From Jeotgalicoccus coquinae (GTDB lineage Bacteria; Bacillota; Bacilli; Staphylococcales; Salinicoccaceae), in NCBI RefSeq assembly GCF_014207425.1, contig NZ_JACHFF010000002.1, positions 310,001 through 374,000 on the forward strand: a DNA stretch of 64,000 bases. Reading direction: 5' to 3'. Below, piece after piece: positions 1-12,675 of the stretch (position 1 is the first letter of the stretch; each line of letters begins with the position of its first letter). A program made the position numbers and the translations under genes. The notes under the pieces were generated by a model, which had not been told where the DNA came from, did not search any database, and was given only the letters and a program-made list of their open reading frames with translations.

Positions 1-201
1 GCATCATTTACTGATACTATCTCTAACATTTTAACGGTTTTCACCGGCTACTTTATTTAGCGAAAGACAGAAATTCACCTATCCCGTGATCATTTTCACC
101 AGCCATGACCTCTCTAACAGCGAAGATACGCTACTGCTTCTTTCAAAGTAGTAAATATTAACTTGGTGCTATTTTATAACGCTGTTCTTAAAAACGCAAG
201 T

Positions 202-1434
202 TTATAAATTTAATCCCGGACGTTCGAAAATCAGTCTGCCGTCGGCAATGACTTTGTATGCATGATTTACACCGTAGTGGTATGGAATGTACTCGTGGTT
301 CGGTGCATCCCAGACAACGATGTTCGCTCTGTCTCCTGCATCTAGCGTACCGCGGTCGGCGTCAATTGCATGTGCTGCGTTGACCGTGACTGCGTTCCAG
401 ATTTCATTCGGTGTCATTTTAAGTTTTAATGCTGCGATAGCCATAATCATCTGCAGGTTGTCAGTTACACAGCTGCCCGGATTGTAGTCCGTTGCAAGTG
501 AAACTGCACCGCCCTGGTCAATCATGCCGCGTGCATCCGCGTATTCATTCTTGCCAAGATAGAATGTTGTCCCCGGAAGAAGTACAGCGACTGTATTTGA
601 ATCTGCAAGCTGGGTTTTACCTTCTTCGCTTGCTGCAACTAAGTGGTCTGCGCTGATTGCATCCTGTTCAATCGCAAGCTCAAGTCCGCCAAGCGGGTCG
701 ATTTCATCTGCATGAATTTTAACTCTGAAGCCTTTTTCACGTGCCGCTTCCATATACTTTCTTGACTGGTCGACAGAGAATACACCTGTTTCCGTAAAGA
801 TATCCGCGAAATCCGCGTATTCTTTAACTTCGTCCAGCATATCCGTCATTTCCTGAAGAAACTCTTCCGCTTCTCTGCCTTTTGGAATCGCGTGCGGTCC
901 TAAGAACGTGTGGCGCATCAGCACAGGGAATTTTTCTTCAAGTGCTTTTGATACTTTAAGCTGCTTTAATTCATTTTCACGGTCGAGACCGTAGCCGCTT
1001 TTGCTTTCAACAGTTAACACGCCGTGCTGAATCATGCGCGTCATGTTAACTGATGCTTTATTTAACAATTCATCGAATGATGCCTTACGAGTCTGTTCAA
1101 CCGTATTTAGAATACCGCCGCCCTGTTCAAGTATTGTTAAGTAGTCTACGCCCTGGCGTTTCAGTGACATTTCATGTTCGCGTGATCCACCGTGCACGAT
1201 ATGCGTATGGGGTTCAACGAGAGCAGGGGAAACGATTTTGCCTCCAGCATCGATCGTCTCTTTTGCTTCATACTCGTCAGTTTTCGCTCCGGCGTAAACG
1301 ACTTTTCCGTCTTTAATAACGACAATCGCATCATCGACGATGTTCAGCTCGTCCATTTCCTTGCCTTTTAACGGTCCCTCAGATTTTTTCGGTAAAATTA
1401 ATGACTTTATATTTGTGATCATTACATCATTCAT
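202..1434 (-). CDS. hutI: Imidazolonepropionase HutI
   Basis: This 410-residue cytosolic metal-dependent amidohydrolase should open the ring of imidazolone-5-propionate to give N-formimino-L-glutamate, the third step of histidine degradation. The metal-binding motif PHTHIVHGG is visible (H76 and H78), with a later HADEIDP segment and a C-terminal DRANIVVWD strand, all typical of HutI, and the length is normal for the family. Its ATG overlaps the hutU stop codon by one base (TAATG), so the two genes are probably translationally coupled. It is the last gene of the minus-strand hut operon that I can see. Bases 1-201 beyond it show no gene and no clear terminator, and the next enzyme (HutG/HutF type) is not in the window. 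Confidence 0.95.
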   Translation of the reverse strand: MNDVMITNIKSLILPKKSEGPLKGKEMDELNIVDDAIVVIKDGKVVYAGAKTDEYEAKETIDAGGKIVSPALVEPHTHIVHGGSREHEMSLKRQGVDYLTILEQGGGILNTVEQTRKASFDELLNKASVNMTRMIQHGVLTVESKSGYGLDRENELKQLKVSKALEEKFPVLMRHTFLGPHAIPKGREAEEFLQEMTDMLDEVKEYADFADIFTETGVFSVDQSRKYMEAAREKGFRVKIHADEIDPLGGLELAIEQDAISADHLVAASEEGKTQLADSNTVAVLLPGTTFYLGKNEYADARGMIDQGGAVSLATDYNPGSCVTDNLQMIMAIAALKLKMTPNEIWNAVTVNAAHAIDADRGTLDAGDRANIVVWDAPNHEYIPYHYGVNHAYKVIADGRLIFERPGLNL

Positions 1435-3092
1435 TATTTATTCTCCTTTAACATTGGTATATTGACACCGCGTTCTTTCGCAGTGTTAATTGCGATATCG
1501 TATCCTGCGTCTGCGTGTCTGGCTACTCCCATACCCGGATCTGAAGTTAGTACACGTTCAAGTCTCTTCGCAGCCCGGTCAGTACCGTCCGCAACGACTA
1601 CCATACCGGCGTGGAGCGAGTAACCCATACCGACACCGCCGCCGTGGTGTACGCTGATCCATGAGCCGCCTGCAGCTGTGTTCACGAGAGCATTCAGAAT
1701 CGCCCAGTCGCCGACTGCATCACTGCCGTCCTTCATACTTTCTGTTTCACGGTTCGGACTTGCTACAGAACCGGAATCCAGGTGGTCGCGTCCGATAACA
1801 ATTGGAGCAGAGATTTCTCCTGATTTAACAAGTTCGTTCAGTGCAAGACCCATCTTCGCACGTTCTCCGTATCCGAGCCATGCAATACGTGCCGGCAGAC
1901 CCTGAAATGCAATTTTCTCTTCCGCCATATCAAGCCAGCGCATAAGTTTCTCGTTCTCAGGGAACAGCTCGCGCATTTTCTTATCTGCTACTGCGATATC
2001 GTTCGGATCTCCGCTTAATGCTACAAAACGGAATGGTCCTTTACCTTCACAGAATAACGGTCTGATATATGCAGGTACAAAACCAGGGAAATCGAATGCA
2101 TTTTCAACACCTGTATCAAATGCAACCTGGCGGATGTTGTTACCATAGTCGAATACAACTGCACCGTTCTTCTGGAACTTGAGCATTGCTTCAACATGTT
2201 TCGCCATCGAAGCACTCGACAGTTTCACGTATTCTTCCGGGTCCGCTTCACGAAGTTTCTTCGCATCTTCAAGAGAGTATCCTTCAGGTACATAACCATT
2301 TAACGGGTCATGTGCAGAAGTCTGGTCAGTCACGACATCGATTTCAAAGCCGCGGTTTAAAATTTCATGATGTACTTCAGCAGCGTTGCCGATTAGACCG
2401 ATTGATAACGGTTTGCCCGCATCGCGAGCTTCCTCTGCCATTTTCAATGCTTCATCAAGTGAATCTGTTTTAACATCCAGGTAACGTGTTTCGATACGTT
2501 TGTCGATTCTTGTTTCATCGACGTCAACGCATAGTGCAACCCCGTCGTTCATCGTTACTGATAACGGCTGAGCGCCGCCCATGCCGCCGAGCCCGGCAGT
2601 CAGTGTAATCGTTCCGCGCAATGTTCCGTCGTAGTTCTGGTTCGCAAGTTCTGCGAATGTTTCATACGTCCCCTGGACAATTCCCTGCGAGCCGATGTAA
2701 ATCCACGAACCGGCAGTCATCTGTCCGTACATCATAAGACCTTTTTTATCGAGTTCATTGAAGTGCTCCCAGTTTGCCCACTTAGGTACAAGTACTGAGT
2801 TCGACATTAATACTCTCGGTGCATCTTCGTGCGTTTTGAACACTGCAACAGGTTTCCCTGACTGAATCAGCATCGTCTCATCCGCTTCAAGATTTCTTAA
2901 TGTATTTTCAATCGCTTCAAACGACTCCCAGTTACGTGCGGCTTTACCGATACCCCCGTATACAACTAAATCTTCCGGACGTTCTGCAACTTCAGGATCC
3001 AGGTTGTTATATAACATGCGGAGCGCCGCTTCCTGTTCCCATCCTTTACACTCTAATTCCAAACCGGTTTTTGCAGTAATTTTTCTAGACAT
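1434..3092 (-). CDS. hutU: Urocanate hydratase HutU
   Basis: This is a 552-residue NAD-dependent urocanate hydratase (urocanate to 4-imidazolone-5-propionate), full length for the family. The NAD-binding GGMGGAQP motif lies at residues 169-176, and the segments [14 protein letters not shown] and [11 protein letters not shown] are diagnostic. One oddity is that the segment usually written ICWLG in this family reads IAWLG here, so Ala404 stands where I recall the classical active-site cysteine (Cys410 of the Pseudomonas enzyme). I cannot tell without an alignment whether this is lineage-wide. The gene follows the YjiH-like membrane gene by 13 bases and overlaps hutI by one base, so it is co-transcribed with both. 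Confidence 0.95.
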   Translation of the reverse strand: MSRKITAKTGLELECKGWEQEAALRMLYNNLDPEVAERPEDLVVYGGIGKAARNWESFEAIENTLRNLEADETMLIQSGKPVAVFKTHEDAPRVLMSNSVLVPKWANWEHFNELDKKGLMMYGQMTAGSWIYIGSQGIVQGTYETFAELANQNYDGTLRGTITLTAGLGGMGGAQPLSVTMNDGVALCVDVDETRIDKRIETRYLDVKTDSLDEALKMAEEARDAGKPLSIGLIGNAAEVHHEILNRGFEIDVVTDQTSAHDPLNGYVPEGYSLEDAKKLREADPEEYVKLSSASMAKHVEAMLKFQKNGAVVFDYGNNIRQVAFDTGVENAFDFPGFVPAYIRPLFCEGKGPFRFVALSGDPNDIAVADKKMRELFPENEKLMRWLDMAEEKIAFQGLPARIAWLGYGERAKMGLALNELVKSGEISAPIVIGRDHLDSGSVASPNRETESMKDGSDAVGDWAILNALVNTAAGGSWISVHHGGGVGMGYSLHAGMVVVADGTDRAAKRLERVLTSDPGMGVARHADAGYDIAINTAKERGVNIPMLKENK

Positions 3093-3105
3093 ATTGTCAT
3101 CCCCT

Positions 3106-4422
3106 TTAAAATATTAGTAATGCGATTGGTATTACGATTAACAGCGTCAGTACTGTGCGGATAAACCACACGGCAATCAGCTTCCATACTTGCAAATTTA
3201 AACTCGTGCTCAGTACCGCGGGAATTAACCCGGATAAAAAGACGATGGCCGATATTGAGCTCACTCCGACGATAAACCGTGTCACGATATCCGCTTCCGC
3301 AACGAGCAGGGAAGGCAGGAACATTTCGACAATCGATATCGTCACCGCTTCAGCTATCAGCGGTACGTTTTCCAGCGGGAACAAATAGAGCAGCGGGTAG
3401 TAAACATAGGATACCCACGTAATTACATCGGTGTACTCCGCGACGATTAAGCCGATCAGGCCAATCGACAGAACAGAGGGTACAACTGAAGCGGTCATCT
3501 TCAGCGCTTCGGTGAAGTTCGTCCATATGTCCTGCGGAAGCGGCCGCGAACTGTGCGACTGCTGCTTTGCTTTGTACCATGCATACTCCAGTATGTTTCC
3601 TTCGTAATCTTCTTCGGTGATGCTGTTTTTATCGTTGAAGTAAATCTCTTTTTCGTGGCGGATCGGCGGCAGGTAAGTAGTAACCGCCGTCACCAGAAAC
3701 GTTACAAGCATTACGACGATAAAGAACAGCACCCAGTAGTCCATCAAATCAAGTGTACGTGCCACAACGACCATAATTGTCACTGACACGGTGGAAAATC
3801 CGGTCGCTATAATCAAACCTTCTTTTTTGTTATATAAACCTTCTTTATACGTCCTGTTTGTGATCAGCAGGCCGACCGAGTAACTTCCGACGAGAGAGGC
3901 CATCGCATCCATCGCTGAGCGGCCGGGTGTCTTAAACAGCTTTCTCATGACCGGTTCCAGCAGCACCCCGATAAATACAAGGAAGCCGTAGCCGAGAATA
4001 AGACCGAGCGCTGCACCCCCAAGCGGAATTAACAAGCTCAGATTAATAGCAAGCGAATAGTATAAAAACGGCCCCATATTTTCATCGAGTACAAATGCCG
4101 GTCCAATATTAAAAACGACCATAATACCGATAAACAGGCCGAGCACCTTAAAGCCGGTGAACAGAATGTTAAATGCACTTTTTTTCCACGTCCTGTTCAA
4201 AAATGGAATCAGCGCGCCGGCAAGTACCACCGCCAATGTATAGTACTGAATATTTTCTCCAAAAATCTTATGAATCACAGTGACGATATGATCGAGCATA
4301 ATCGATGTCGTGCCGGACATGGTGACCGGGACGAAAAAGAGAAACAGCCCGATTGCACTGAATACAAAGAAACGCCAGATCTTAAAGCCTTTTTCACGAC
4401 GCATCTCATTCCGCGAGACCAT
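3106..4422 (-). CDS. YjiH-like membrane protein (gate/nucleoside-recognition type)
   Basis: This is a 438-residue integral membrane protein with roughly ten to twelve hydrophobic segments. It resembles YjiH-family proteins that carry the nucleoside-recognition (Gate) domain; the motif [13 protein letters not shown] near the middle and the C-terminal [11 protein letters not shown] are the clearest landmarks. A paralogue lies at 39570-40949 in this window and shares the KxPGRSAxDAxAS and TRFxVGxxS motifs. It sits between hutH and hutU in the hut operon, where a histidine or urocanate permease is often encoded. An uptake or export role for a histidine-pathway compound is therefore an inference from position; no substrate is established for the family to my knowledge. 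The start is the first ATG after an AGGGGTC ribosome-binding site. Confidence 0.75.
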   Translation of the reverse strand: MVSRNEMRREKGFKIWRFFVFSAIGLFLFFVPVTMSGTTSIMLDHIVTVIHKIFGENIQYYTLAVVLAGALIPFLNRTWKKSAFNILFTGFKVLGLFIGIMVVFNIGPAFVLDENMGPFLYYSLAINLSLLIPLGGAALGLILGYGFLVFIGVLLEPVMRKLFKTPGRSAMDAMASLVGSYSVGLLITNRTYKEGLYNKKEGLIIATGFSTVSVTIMVVVARTLDLMDYWVLFFIVVMLVTFLVTAVTTYLPPIRHEKEIYFNDKNSITEEDYEGNILEYAWYKAKQQSHSSRPLPQDIWTNFTEALKMTASVVPSVLSIGLIGLIVAEYTDVITWVSYVYYPLLYLFPLENVPLIAEAVTISIVEMFLPSLLVAEADIVTRFIVGVSSISAIVFLSGLIPAVLSTSLNLQVWKLIAVWFIRTVLTLLIVIPIALLIF

Positions 4423-4572
4423 AACATGACCCCTTTACTGAATTCCTCTTAAAACAGCAGCAGCGCAAAACTTCGAAACTTCTGTTTTATAAGCAATTTT
4501 CATGATATATGATTCAAGCTTATATAAATTCTGAATTTTTAACAAATTCTTAGCCGGAAGTTAAAGATTATT

Positions 4573-6063
4573 TTAATTAACTTCAGTTAATGCACTCGCA
4601 AGCTCGTTAATTTCAATGCTGAAATTACGGTCGTGGTCGATAAAGTCTGCAATCAGGCGGAATTCATCGAACTTTTTGCGTGTTGCAGGAGAAAGTTTAT
4701 CTTTACCTTTAATTTCTGCTGCCGTCATCGCGATAAACAGCTCTGTTGCCACAACGTAGCGTGCGTTATTAATAATGTCTCTCGCATGACGTGCGCCGAT
4801 TGTGCCCATCGATACGTGGTCTTCCTGATTCGCAGAAGAGGGGATTGAGTCGACACTTGCCGGATGTGCGAGTGTTTTATTTTCGGATACGAGACTTGCT
4901 GCCGCGTACTGTAAAATCATTGCACCCGACTGCAGTCCTTCTTCTGGGCTTAAGAACGCCGGAAGATCGCCGTTTAGTGCCGGATTCACAAGACGTTCGA
5001 TACGGCGTTCGGTAATATTGGCAATTTCAGCCACACCGATTTTTAACAGGTCCATTGCAATCGCAATCGGCTGTCCGTGGAAGTTACCGCCTGAATATAC
5101 TTCTTCTTCGCTGAAGATCAGCGGGTTGTCATTTGCTGCATTCATTTCAATTTCCAGTTTCTCTTTGACGTATTTCAGCGTCTGCAGTGAAGCGCCGTGC
5201 ACCTGCGGAATACATCTGATAGAGTAGCCGTCCTGGACGCGCAGTTCGCCCTGGCGTGTTGTAAGCTCCGAGCCTTCTAAATGCTCAAGCATTTTTTCTG
5301 CCACGTAGATCTGTTCCGGATAACCGCGTGACTCGTGAATCTGATGGTTGTACGCGTCTGTAATACCGTTCAGCGCCTGATGTGTCAGCGATGCAATCCA
5401 TAAGCTGTCTTCCATCATTTTATCCGCTTCAATATAATTAATAACACCTTGAGCTGTCATCGGCTGCGTACCGTTAATCAGTGCAAGACCTTCTTTTGCC
5501 TGCAGTGTAATCGATTCAATGCCAAGTGACTCCAGCACGTCGCTTGTATTTCTTCTCTCATCCATAAAGAATACTTCACCTTCACCAATCAGTGTCAGCG
5601 CCATATGAGACAGCGGTGCAAGGTCTCCCGAAGCACCGAGTGAACCCTGTTCCGGAACAACCGGGATAATGCGTTTGTTAATATACAGTTTCAGCTGCTC
5701 AACTAAATCTCTCGTTACGCCCGAATGACCTTTCAGCATCGTGTTTAAACGGAAGACCATCATTAACAGTGCAACCGGCTGTTCAAATGCCTTACCGACA
5801 CCGCATGCGTGCGAACGGATAAGGTTCGTCTGCAAATCTTCAACTTTCTCTTTTGAAATCAGTACATCACAAAACAGACCGAACCCTGTCGTAATACCGT
5901 AAATCGTTCTGCCATCATTGATGATGTTTTCCACAATTCTACGTGAAGCATCGACACGTTTATAAGCGTCCTCTGTAATCTCCACTGTACTTTCTGAATT
6001 TCCCAGGAAATTTTTGACCTGTTCAATCGTTAAATTTTTACCGTCCAATTGTAATACTGACAT
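4573..6063 (-). CDS. hutH: Histidine ammonia-lyase HutH
   Basis: This 496-residue enzyme converts L-histidine to urocanate and ammonia, the first step of the pathway. The Ala144-Ser145-Gly146 triplet within [12 protein letters not shown] is the precursor of the MIO electrophilic cofactor. The C-terminal half carries the expected [11 protein letters not shown] segment. The reading frame stays open upstream to 6102, but that extension runs through the U-tract of the leader terminator. I therefore place the start at the ATG at 6061-6063, which has an excellent AGGAGGG ribosome-binding site at 6069-6075 with correct spacing. It is separated from hutP by the HutP-type antitermination leader and is followed after about 150 bases by the YjiH-like gene. 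Confidence 0.96.
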   Translation of the reverse strand: MSVLQLDGKNLTIEQVKNFLGNSESTVEITEDAYKRVDASRRIVENIINDGRTIYGITTGFGLFCDVLISKEKVEDLQTNLIRSHACGVGKAFEQPVALLMMVFRLNTMLKGHSGVTRDLVEQLKLYINKRIIPVVPEQGSLGASGDLAPLSHMALTLIGEGEVFFMDERRNTSDVLESLGIESITLQAKEGLALINGTQPMTAQGVINYIEADKMMEDSLWIASLTHQALNGITDAYNHQIHESRGYPEQIYVAEKMLEHLEGSELTTRQGELRVQDGYSIRCIPQVHGASLQTLKYVKEKLEIEMNAANDNPLIFSEEEVYSGGNFHGQPIAIAMDLLKIGVAEIANITERRIERLVNPALNGDLPAFLSPEEGLQSGAMILQYAAASLVSENKTLAHPASVDSIPSSANQEDHVSMGTIGARHARDIINNARYVVATELFIAMTAAEIKGKDKLSPATRKKFDEFRLIADFIDHDRNFSIEINELASALTEVN

Positions 6064-6087
6064 GGTATCCCTCCTAAATTTGCGTAC

Positions 6088-6124
6088 AAAAAAAAGACAC
6101 AAAAATCCCTTAGATTTTTATGTC
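6088..6124 (-). terminator. Regulated intrinsic terminator in the hutP-hutH leader
   Basis: On the minus strand a 12-bp stem (GACATAAAAATC paired with GATTTTTGTGTC, one G-U pair) with a five-base loop is followed directly by eight U residues. It lies inside the operon, between hutP and the hutH ribosome-binding site. It would therefore stop transcription before the structural genes unless it is overridden. In Bacillus subtilis the equivalent terminator is disrupted by HutP bound to histidine and Mg2+. Confidence 0.9.
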
Positions 6125-6125
6125 C

Positions 6126-6142
6126 CTATCAGCTAATGTCTA
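6126..6142 (-). promoter_or_regulatory. Putative HutP-binding site: three TAG triplets at 7-nt period
   Basis: Immediately 5' of the terminator stem, the minus strand carries TAG at 6140-6142, 6133-6135 and 6126-6128, so each triplet is separated by exactly four bases. HutP of B. subtilis is known to bind RNA with three NAG (preferably UAG) triplets separated by four-nucleotide spacers. The match in motif, spacing and position, together with a hutP gene just upstream, makes this a strong prediction. Confidence 0.85.
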
Positions 6143-6161
6143 TGACAATATTTATTAAGTT

Positions 6162-6605
6162 TTAAATATGATTAATACCGAGTCCCAAAGCTTCGTGCTC
6201 TTTGCCTCTGATTGGCGCACCGATTGTTCCGTAGAAACAAACAGCCAGCCATTCGCCTTCATCATCGCTGTCGTATGGATTCCCTCTGACAATCGAGAAT
6301 CTTAATCCGACGGTACGCATAATTTCCCCGACGCTTAAATCACCGCGGGTCACACCCTGGAGTGCTTCCAATATTGCGTGGTATAAAGAATGAGTTTCAC
6401 GATAAATATTTCCATCGATGAGTCCGCCGCGCTTCGCAGCAGTTTCAACCGAAGAGATGACTTTGCTCAGATCCATTGACCCGACTTTTCCTGTCATCAC
6501 TTTAAAAGAATTAAAGTGCGGGAGTATGCCGAGTGCTGTTTCTTCATCAGTCAGTGCAACGAGTGTAGCGAATTTACCAAATTCACGATGTGTACTTTGA
6601 GTCAT
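6162..6605 (-). CDS. hutP: Hut operon RNA-binding antiterminator HutP
   Basis: This 147-residue protein aligns by eye over its whole length with B. subtilis HutP. Shared blocks include GKVGSMD, YRE(T/S)H(S/A)LYHA, EAL-GVTRG, RTVGLRF, RGNPY and the C-terminal FYGTIGAPI...GxGINHI. HutP is a hexameric RNA-binding protein that, with L-histidine and Mg2+, binds the nascent leader RNA and prevents termination ahead of hutH. It is the first gene of the operon, about 34 bases downstream of a sigma-A-type promoter. The ATG at 6603-6605 is preceded by AGGCAGGT. The downstream leader contains both the predicted binding triplets and the terminator it should control. Confidence 0.95.
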   Translation of the reverse strand: MTQSTHREFGKFATLVALTDEETALGILPHFNSFKVMTGKVGSMDLSKVISSVETAAKRGGLIDGNIYRETHSLYHAILEALQGVTRGDLSVGEIMRTVGLRFSIVRGNPYDSDDEGEWLAVCFYGTIGAPIRGKEHEALGLGINHI

Positions 6606-6638
6606 AATATACCTGCCTAATCACTAATAACTGATTTC

Positions 6639-6667
6639 ATTATAGCGCTTTCATATTGTAAACACAA
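6639..6667 (-). promoter_or_regulatory. hut operon promoter with overlapping cre-like site
   Basis: On the minus strand, TTGTGT (6662-6667) and TATAAT (6639-6644) are separated by 17 bp. TGAAAGCGCTATAA at 6640-6653 overlaps the -10 box and matches 13 of 14 positions of the CcpA cre consensus TGWAARCGYTWWCW. Carbon catabolite repression of hut operons by CcpA is known in Bacillus, so glucose repression here is a reasonable inference. Confidence 0.8.
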
Positions 6668-6708
6668 GCACCCGTTAATCTCAATTACGAGATTAACGGG
6701 TGCTTTTT
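6667..6708 (-). terminator. gyrA terminator
   Basis: A perfect 16-bp inverted repeat (arms 6667-6682 and 6689-6704, six-base loop) lies 10 bases after the gyrA stop. On the minus strand it is followed by the modest tail TTGTGTTT. Part of that tail is also the -35 box of the hut promoter, so terminator and promoter are fused end to end. On the plus strand a TTTTT run follows it. Confidence 0.85.
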
Positions 6709-6717
6709 AATAATAAA

Positions 6718-9273
6718 CTATTCCTGTTCCGGATCGAGGTCTTCTTCGACTTCATCGGTTTCAACTGTAAGGTTGTCTTCCGCTTCCAGTGTTTCTTCTG
6801 CCTGTTCCGAACCATCTTCTTCCAGTTCTTCATCGGCAATTTCATTTTTCACAACTGCAACAGTCGCAACGTCCTGTTCTTCATCCAGTCGGATGAGTCT
6901 GACACCCTGCGTGTTACGGCTCGTAATAGAAATCGTATCGATTGTCAGACGGATAATAACACCTTTGTCCGTCACAATCATCATGTCTTCATCACGGTCC
7001 ACCGAAGCGATAAACACCAGCTTACCGTTCTTATCTGTCAGGTTCGCTGTCTTCACTCCGAAGCCGCCGCGTTTAATTGAGCGGTATTCTTCTTCGCGTG
7101 TCAGCTTGCCGTATCCTTTGTCTGTAACGACAAGAACGTGCTGTCCAGGGTCAAGTACGTCAACGCCGACCACTTCGTCGTCACCGCGGAGGTTAATCCC
7201 TTTAACACCAGCTGCTGTACGTCCCATACTTCTCACCTGGTCTTCTTCAAAGCGCACAAGTGAACCTTCGCGTGTTCCGAGAATGACTTCTTTCGAGCCG
7301 TCGGTCAAGCGCACGCCGAGGAGCTCGTCTTCGCCTCTGAAGCTGATGGCAATTTTACCGTTTTTATTAATCTGCTTAAAATCGTCGAGCGGTGTGCGTT
7401 TCGCAAGACCGTTCTTCGTCGCAAATAATAACTGGTAACCTTCGGTTTCGTCTTTGTCTTTCACGCTGATCATCGTACTGATTTTCTCATCTTTTTCGAT
7501 TTCAATCAGGTTAACAATCGGCAGTCCTTTCGACTGGCGTGACAGTTCAGGTATTTCATACCCTTTCAGACGGTAAACACGGCCGGTGTTCGTGAAGAAC
7601 AGAATATAATCGTGTGTACTCATCGTCACAATCTGGCTGACGAAGTCTTCATCGATTGTATTCATACCCTGAATTCCGCGTCCGCCGCGGTGCTGTGCAC
7701 GGTAAGTCGATGCCGGCAGACGTTTGATGTAGCTGTTGTGGCTCAGTGTCACAACAATCTGTTCTCTCGGAATTAAATCCTCATCCTCAATATCATGAAT
7801 GCTGCCGAGTGTAATTTCCGTGCGGCGCTCATCTCCATAACGTTCACGGATGTCGATTAACTCTTCCCTGATAACCTGGAGAAGTTTCTCGTCATCGTTA
7901 AGAATGCTCTTCAGATAGGTGATGTTTTTAAGAATTTCATCGTATTCTGACTGAATCTTGCCGCGTTCCAGACCAGTTAAACGACGTAATCTCATATCGA
8001 GAATTGCCTGGGACTGGCGTTCCGACAAGCTGAATTCGCTCATCAGACGATTTTTCGCTTCTTCATCCGTATCGGATGCACGGATTGTTTTAATGATTTC
8101 ATCGATATGATCGAGTGCAATCAGCAATCCTTCAAGAATGTGTGCACGGTCTTCAGCACGTTTTAATTCGTACTTTGTACGGCGTGTAACTACGACTTTC
8201 TGGTGCTCTAAATAATGATAAAGTACTTCTTTTAAGCCGAGGACTTTCGGTTCGCCGTTAACAAGCGCCAGCATATTGACACCAAATGATGTCTGCAGTG
8301 GCGTTTGTTTGTATAAGTTATTTAAAATGACGTTGGCATTTTTATCTTTACGGATTTCGATAATGATGCGAACACCTTCTTTAAGCGATGTTTCATCACG
8401 AAGATCCGTAATACCTTCGATTTTTTTGTCGCGTACAAGTTCTGCGATTTTCTCAACAAGACGCGCTTTATTTACCTGATACGGTATTTCAGAAACAATG
8501 ATGCGTTCTTTACCGTTCTTCATCATTTCCACTTCACAGCGTGCACGCATAATTACAGAACCGTGTCCTGTTTCATATGCGCGTTTAATGCCGCTCTTAC
8601 CGATAATTAAACCTGCAGTCGGGAAATCCGGTCCGGTAACATGTTCCATCAGGTCCATCGTCGTAACGTTCGGATTGTCCGCAAGTTCAAGTACTGCGTT
8701 GATAACTTCCGTCAGGTTATGCGGCGGAATATTCGTCGCCATACCTACTGCGATTCCGCTCGTACCGTTGACCAGAAGGTTAGGGAAGCGTGCCGGCAAA
8801 ACAACCGGTTCGCGTTCGTTTTCATCGTAGTTCGGCTGGAAATCAACTGTATCTTTATTAATATCACGCATTAATTCCATCGAAATTTTACTCATTTTCG
8901 CTTCAGTGTAACGCATCGCTGCCGCACCGTCGCCGTCCATGGAACCGAAGTTCCCCTGGCCGTGTACAAGCGGGTAGCGGTAACTGAAGTCCTGAGCCAT
9001 ACGTACCATTGCATCGTAAATCGAGGAGTCACCGTGCGGGTGATATTTACCCATAACGTCTCCGACGATACGTGCTGATTTTTTAAACGGCTTGTCAGAC
9101 GTCATACCGTTATCGTGCATACCGTATAAAATTCTGCGGTGCACCGGTTTCATGCCGTCTCTGACATCAGGCAGTGCACGAGATACGATAACACTCATGG
9201 CATAGCTTAAAAACGAGCTGCGCATCGTTTTCGTAATATTTATTTGCTGAAACTGTTCATCATGGTCCGCCAT
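6718..9273 (-). CDS. gyrA: DNA gyrase subunit A
   Basis: This 851-residue subunit is the breakage-reunion part of DNA gyrase, which introduces negative supercoils with GyrB. The catalytic tyrosine is Y122 in [10 protein letters not shown]. The quinolone-resistance region reads [10 protein letters not shown], with both serines (83 and 84) intact. The C-terminal beta-pinwheel repeats (for example RGGRGIQG and GRVYRLKG) are present, ending in a strongly acidic tail of about 50 residues. It follows gyrB by 17 bases and ends at a strong hairpin. The order gyrB-gyrA beside dnaA is standard for Firmicutes. Confidence 0.98.
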   Translation of the reverse strand: MADHDEQFQQINITKTMRSSFLSYAMSVIVSRALPDVRDGMKPVHRRILYGMHDNGMTSDKPFKKSARIVGDVMGKYHPHGDSSIYDAMVRMAQDFSYRYPLVHGQGNFGSMDGDGAAAMRYTEAKMSKISMELMRDINKDTVDFQPNYDENEREPVVLPARFPNLLVNGTSGIAVGMATNIPPHNLTEVINAVLELADNPNVTTMDLMEHVTGPDFPTAGLIIGKSGIKRAYETGHGSVIMRARCEVEMMKNGKERIIVSEIPYQVNKARLVEKIAELVRDKKIEGITDLRDETSLKEGVRIIIEIRKDKNANVILNNLYKQTPLQTSFGVNMLALVNGEPKVLGLKEVLYHYLEHQKVVVTRRTKYELKRAEDRAHILEGLLIALDHIDEIIKTIRASDTDEEAKNRLMSEFSLSERQSQAILDMRLRRLTGLERGKIQSEYDEILKNITYLKSILNDDEKLLQVIREELIDIRERYGDERRTEITLGSIHDIEDEDLIPREQIVVTLSHNSYIKRLPASTYRAQHRGGRGIQGMNTIDEDFVSQIVTMSTHDYILFFTNTGRVYRLKGYEIPELSRQSKGLPIVNLIEIEKDEKISTMISVKDKDETEGYQLLFATKNGLAKRTPLDDFKQINKNGKIAISFRGEDELLGVRLTDGSKEVILGTREGSLVRFEEDQVRSMGRTAAGVKGINLRGDDEVVGVDVLDPGQHVLVVTDKGYGKLTREEEYRSIKRGGFGVKTANLTDKNGKLVFIASVDRDEDMMIVTDKGVIIRLTIDTISITSRNTQGVRLIRLDEEQDVATVAVVKNEIADEELEEDGSEQAEETLEAEDNLTVETDEVEEDLDPEQE

Positions 9274-9290
9274 AAATTAAATCTCCTTTA

Positions 9291-11228
<1,938 letters not shown>

Positions 11229-11232
11229 TCAT

Positions 11233-12336
11233 CTATTCATCGATTTTGATTTTGCCGTTTTCTATTTCAAAGAGCTGCATATCGTCCATAATCTGATGGT
11301 TGATATCGCTGATTGAAGTCGTCGTAACGAACGTCTGCACACGGTTTCTGATTGAAGTCAGCAAATGCGCCTGCCGTACTTCATCGAGTTCGCTGAGCAC
11401 GTCGTCGAGGAGCAGTACGGGGTATTCTCCGACTTCCTCTTTTATTAATTCAAGCTCCGCAAGTTTCACAGACAGCGCAGTAGAGCGCTGCTGCCCCTGG
11501 GAGCCGTATGTCTGAACGTCAAAATCATTAATCGTAAAACCGATATCGTCCCGATGCGGACCGATGAGTGAAGTCCCGCGCTCGATTTCTTTATTTAAAT
11601 TCTCAGCTAAAAGAGCAGATATTTCCGTTTTTAAATCTTCCGGATTATCGCTCTCATATTTAATATTCGGGTTATAGACTACGTTTAAATTTTCTTTGCC
11701 ATTTGAAATATCTGCATGAATTCTCGATGCGTGGCGTTCAATCGTACTGATAAACTGCTCACGCTTTAAAATAATCAGACTTCCATGGTGTGCAAGCTGA
11801 TCATTCAGCACTTCGATCATAATCTGGTCGACGTTCCGCGATTTCAAATACTGATTTTTCTGGGCAAGAACTTTGTTATAGTCGGATAAATGGTTCAAAT
11901 ATACTTTCGATATCTGACCGCATTCCATATTTATAAATTTTCTTCTGACCTGCGGCGATCCCTTCACTATGTTGAGATCTTCCGGAGCGAAGAGCACCGT
12001 ATTCAAGTGACCGATGTATTGCGACAGTTTCGCGACTTCAAGATGATTCACCTTGGCCCGCTTGCCGCCTTTTGCAATACCGATTGACAGCGGCAATGTG
12101 CTGCGCAGAGTCGTAATGGTCCCGTTAATATATGCGTCTTCAGCGCCGAACCGGATCAGTTCCCTGTCTTTTGATGTTCTGTGGCTTTTAGCCAGCGACA
12201 GAAAATAAATTGCCTCAAGCAGGTTTGTTTTCCCCTGGGCATTATGGCCGATAAAAATATTCAGCTTAGGATGAAATGCCAGGGACAGGGAATCATAATT
12301 CCTGAAATCTGTGAGTTTTATTTCGTTTAGTATCAT
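11233..12336 (-). CDS. recF: DNA replication and repair protein RecF
   Basis: This 367-residue SMC-like ATPase acts in recombinational repair and loads RecA at gaps with RecO and RecR. Walker A is GHNAQGKTNLLEA near residue 30. The ABC signature (GSQGQQRSTALSVKLAE) and Walker B (YPVLLLDDVLSELD) lie towards the C-terminus. It overlaps yaaA by four bases, indicating translational coupling. Confidence 0.97.
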   Translation of the reverse strand: MILNEIKLTDFRNYDSLSLAFHPKLNIFIGHNAQGKTNLLEAIYFLSLAKSHRTSKDRELIRFGAEDAYINGTITTLRSTLPLSIGIAKGGKRAKVNHLEVAKLSQYIGHLNTVLFAPEDLNIVKGSPQVRRKFINMECGQISKVYLNHLSDYNKVLAQKNQYLKSRNVDQIMIEVLNDQLAHHGSLIILKREQFISTIERHASRIHADISNGKENLNVVYNPNIKYESDNPEDLKTEISALLAENLNKEIERGTSLIGPHRDDIGFTINDFDVQTYGSQGQQRSTALSVKLAELELIKEEVGEYPVLLLDDVLSELDEVRQAHLLTSIRNRVQTFVTTTSISDINHQIMDDMQLFEIENGKIKIDE

Positions 12337-12557
12337 TGCACCGGATACTTAAATTTATATTCGCCGACACCTGTAATGACTAATTCGTCACCATCGTGCA
12401 GTTTTTTGCCGCGTCGGTTTTCGGGTTCTCCATTTAAAAACACTTCGTTTTCACTCAGGAACCATTTAGCTTCTCCGCCAGTGCCGATAATATTTTTATA
12501 TTTTAAAAATTTACCGAGTGTTATCATGCCATCCAAATGAATCGTTTCCATAGACAC
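12333..12557 (-). CDS. yaaA: S4-domain protein YaaA (RlbA-like)
   Basis: This 74-residue protein consists of an S4 RNA-binding domain (IHLDGMITLGKFLKYKNIIGTGGEAK, then VFLNGEPENRRGKKLHDGDEL; shown here only as landmarks). It is the small gene conserved between dnaN and recF in Firmicutes. In B. subtilis it has been linked to 50S ribosome assembly. Its stop overlaps the recF start by four bases. The ATG at 12555-12557 has an AGGAGGTT site just upstream. Confidence 0.92.
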   Translation of the reverse strand: MSMETIHLDGMITLGKFLKYKNIIGTGGEAKWFLSENEVFLNGEPENRRGKKLHDGDELVITGVGEYKFKYPVQ

Positions 12558-12675
12558 AACCTCCTATAACATACTCATTTATTATACTACATTTTTCATA
12601 TAATTTCATTATTTAAGCCCAAATAAAGCGTTTGAAGGCTTTCAGGCTCAAAAAGGCTTTTACCTACCGGTAAAT

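Noticed and set aside
6064-6102. N-terminal extension of hutH (13 extra residues)
   Set aside because: The extension is encoded by the U-tract of the leader terminator, and the ATG at 6063 has the perfectly spaced AGGAGGG site.
6773-7438. 221-residue open frame on the plus strand inside gyrA
   Set aside because: Its product is a Ser-rich low-complexity shadow of gyrA, with no ribosome-binding site or recognisable domain.
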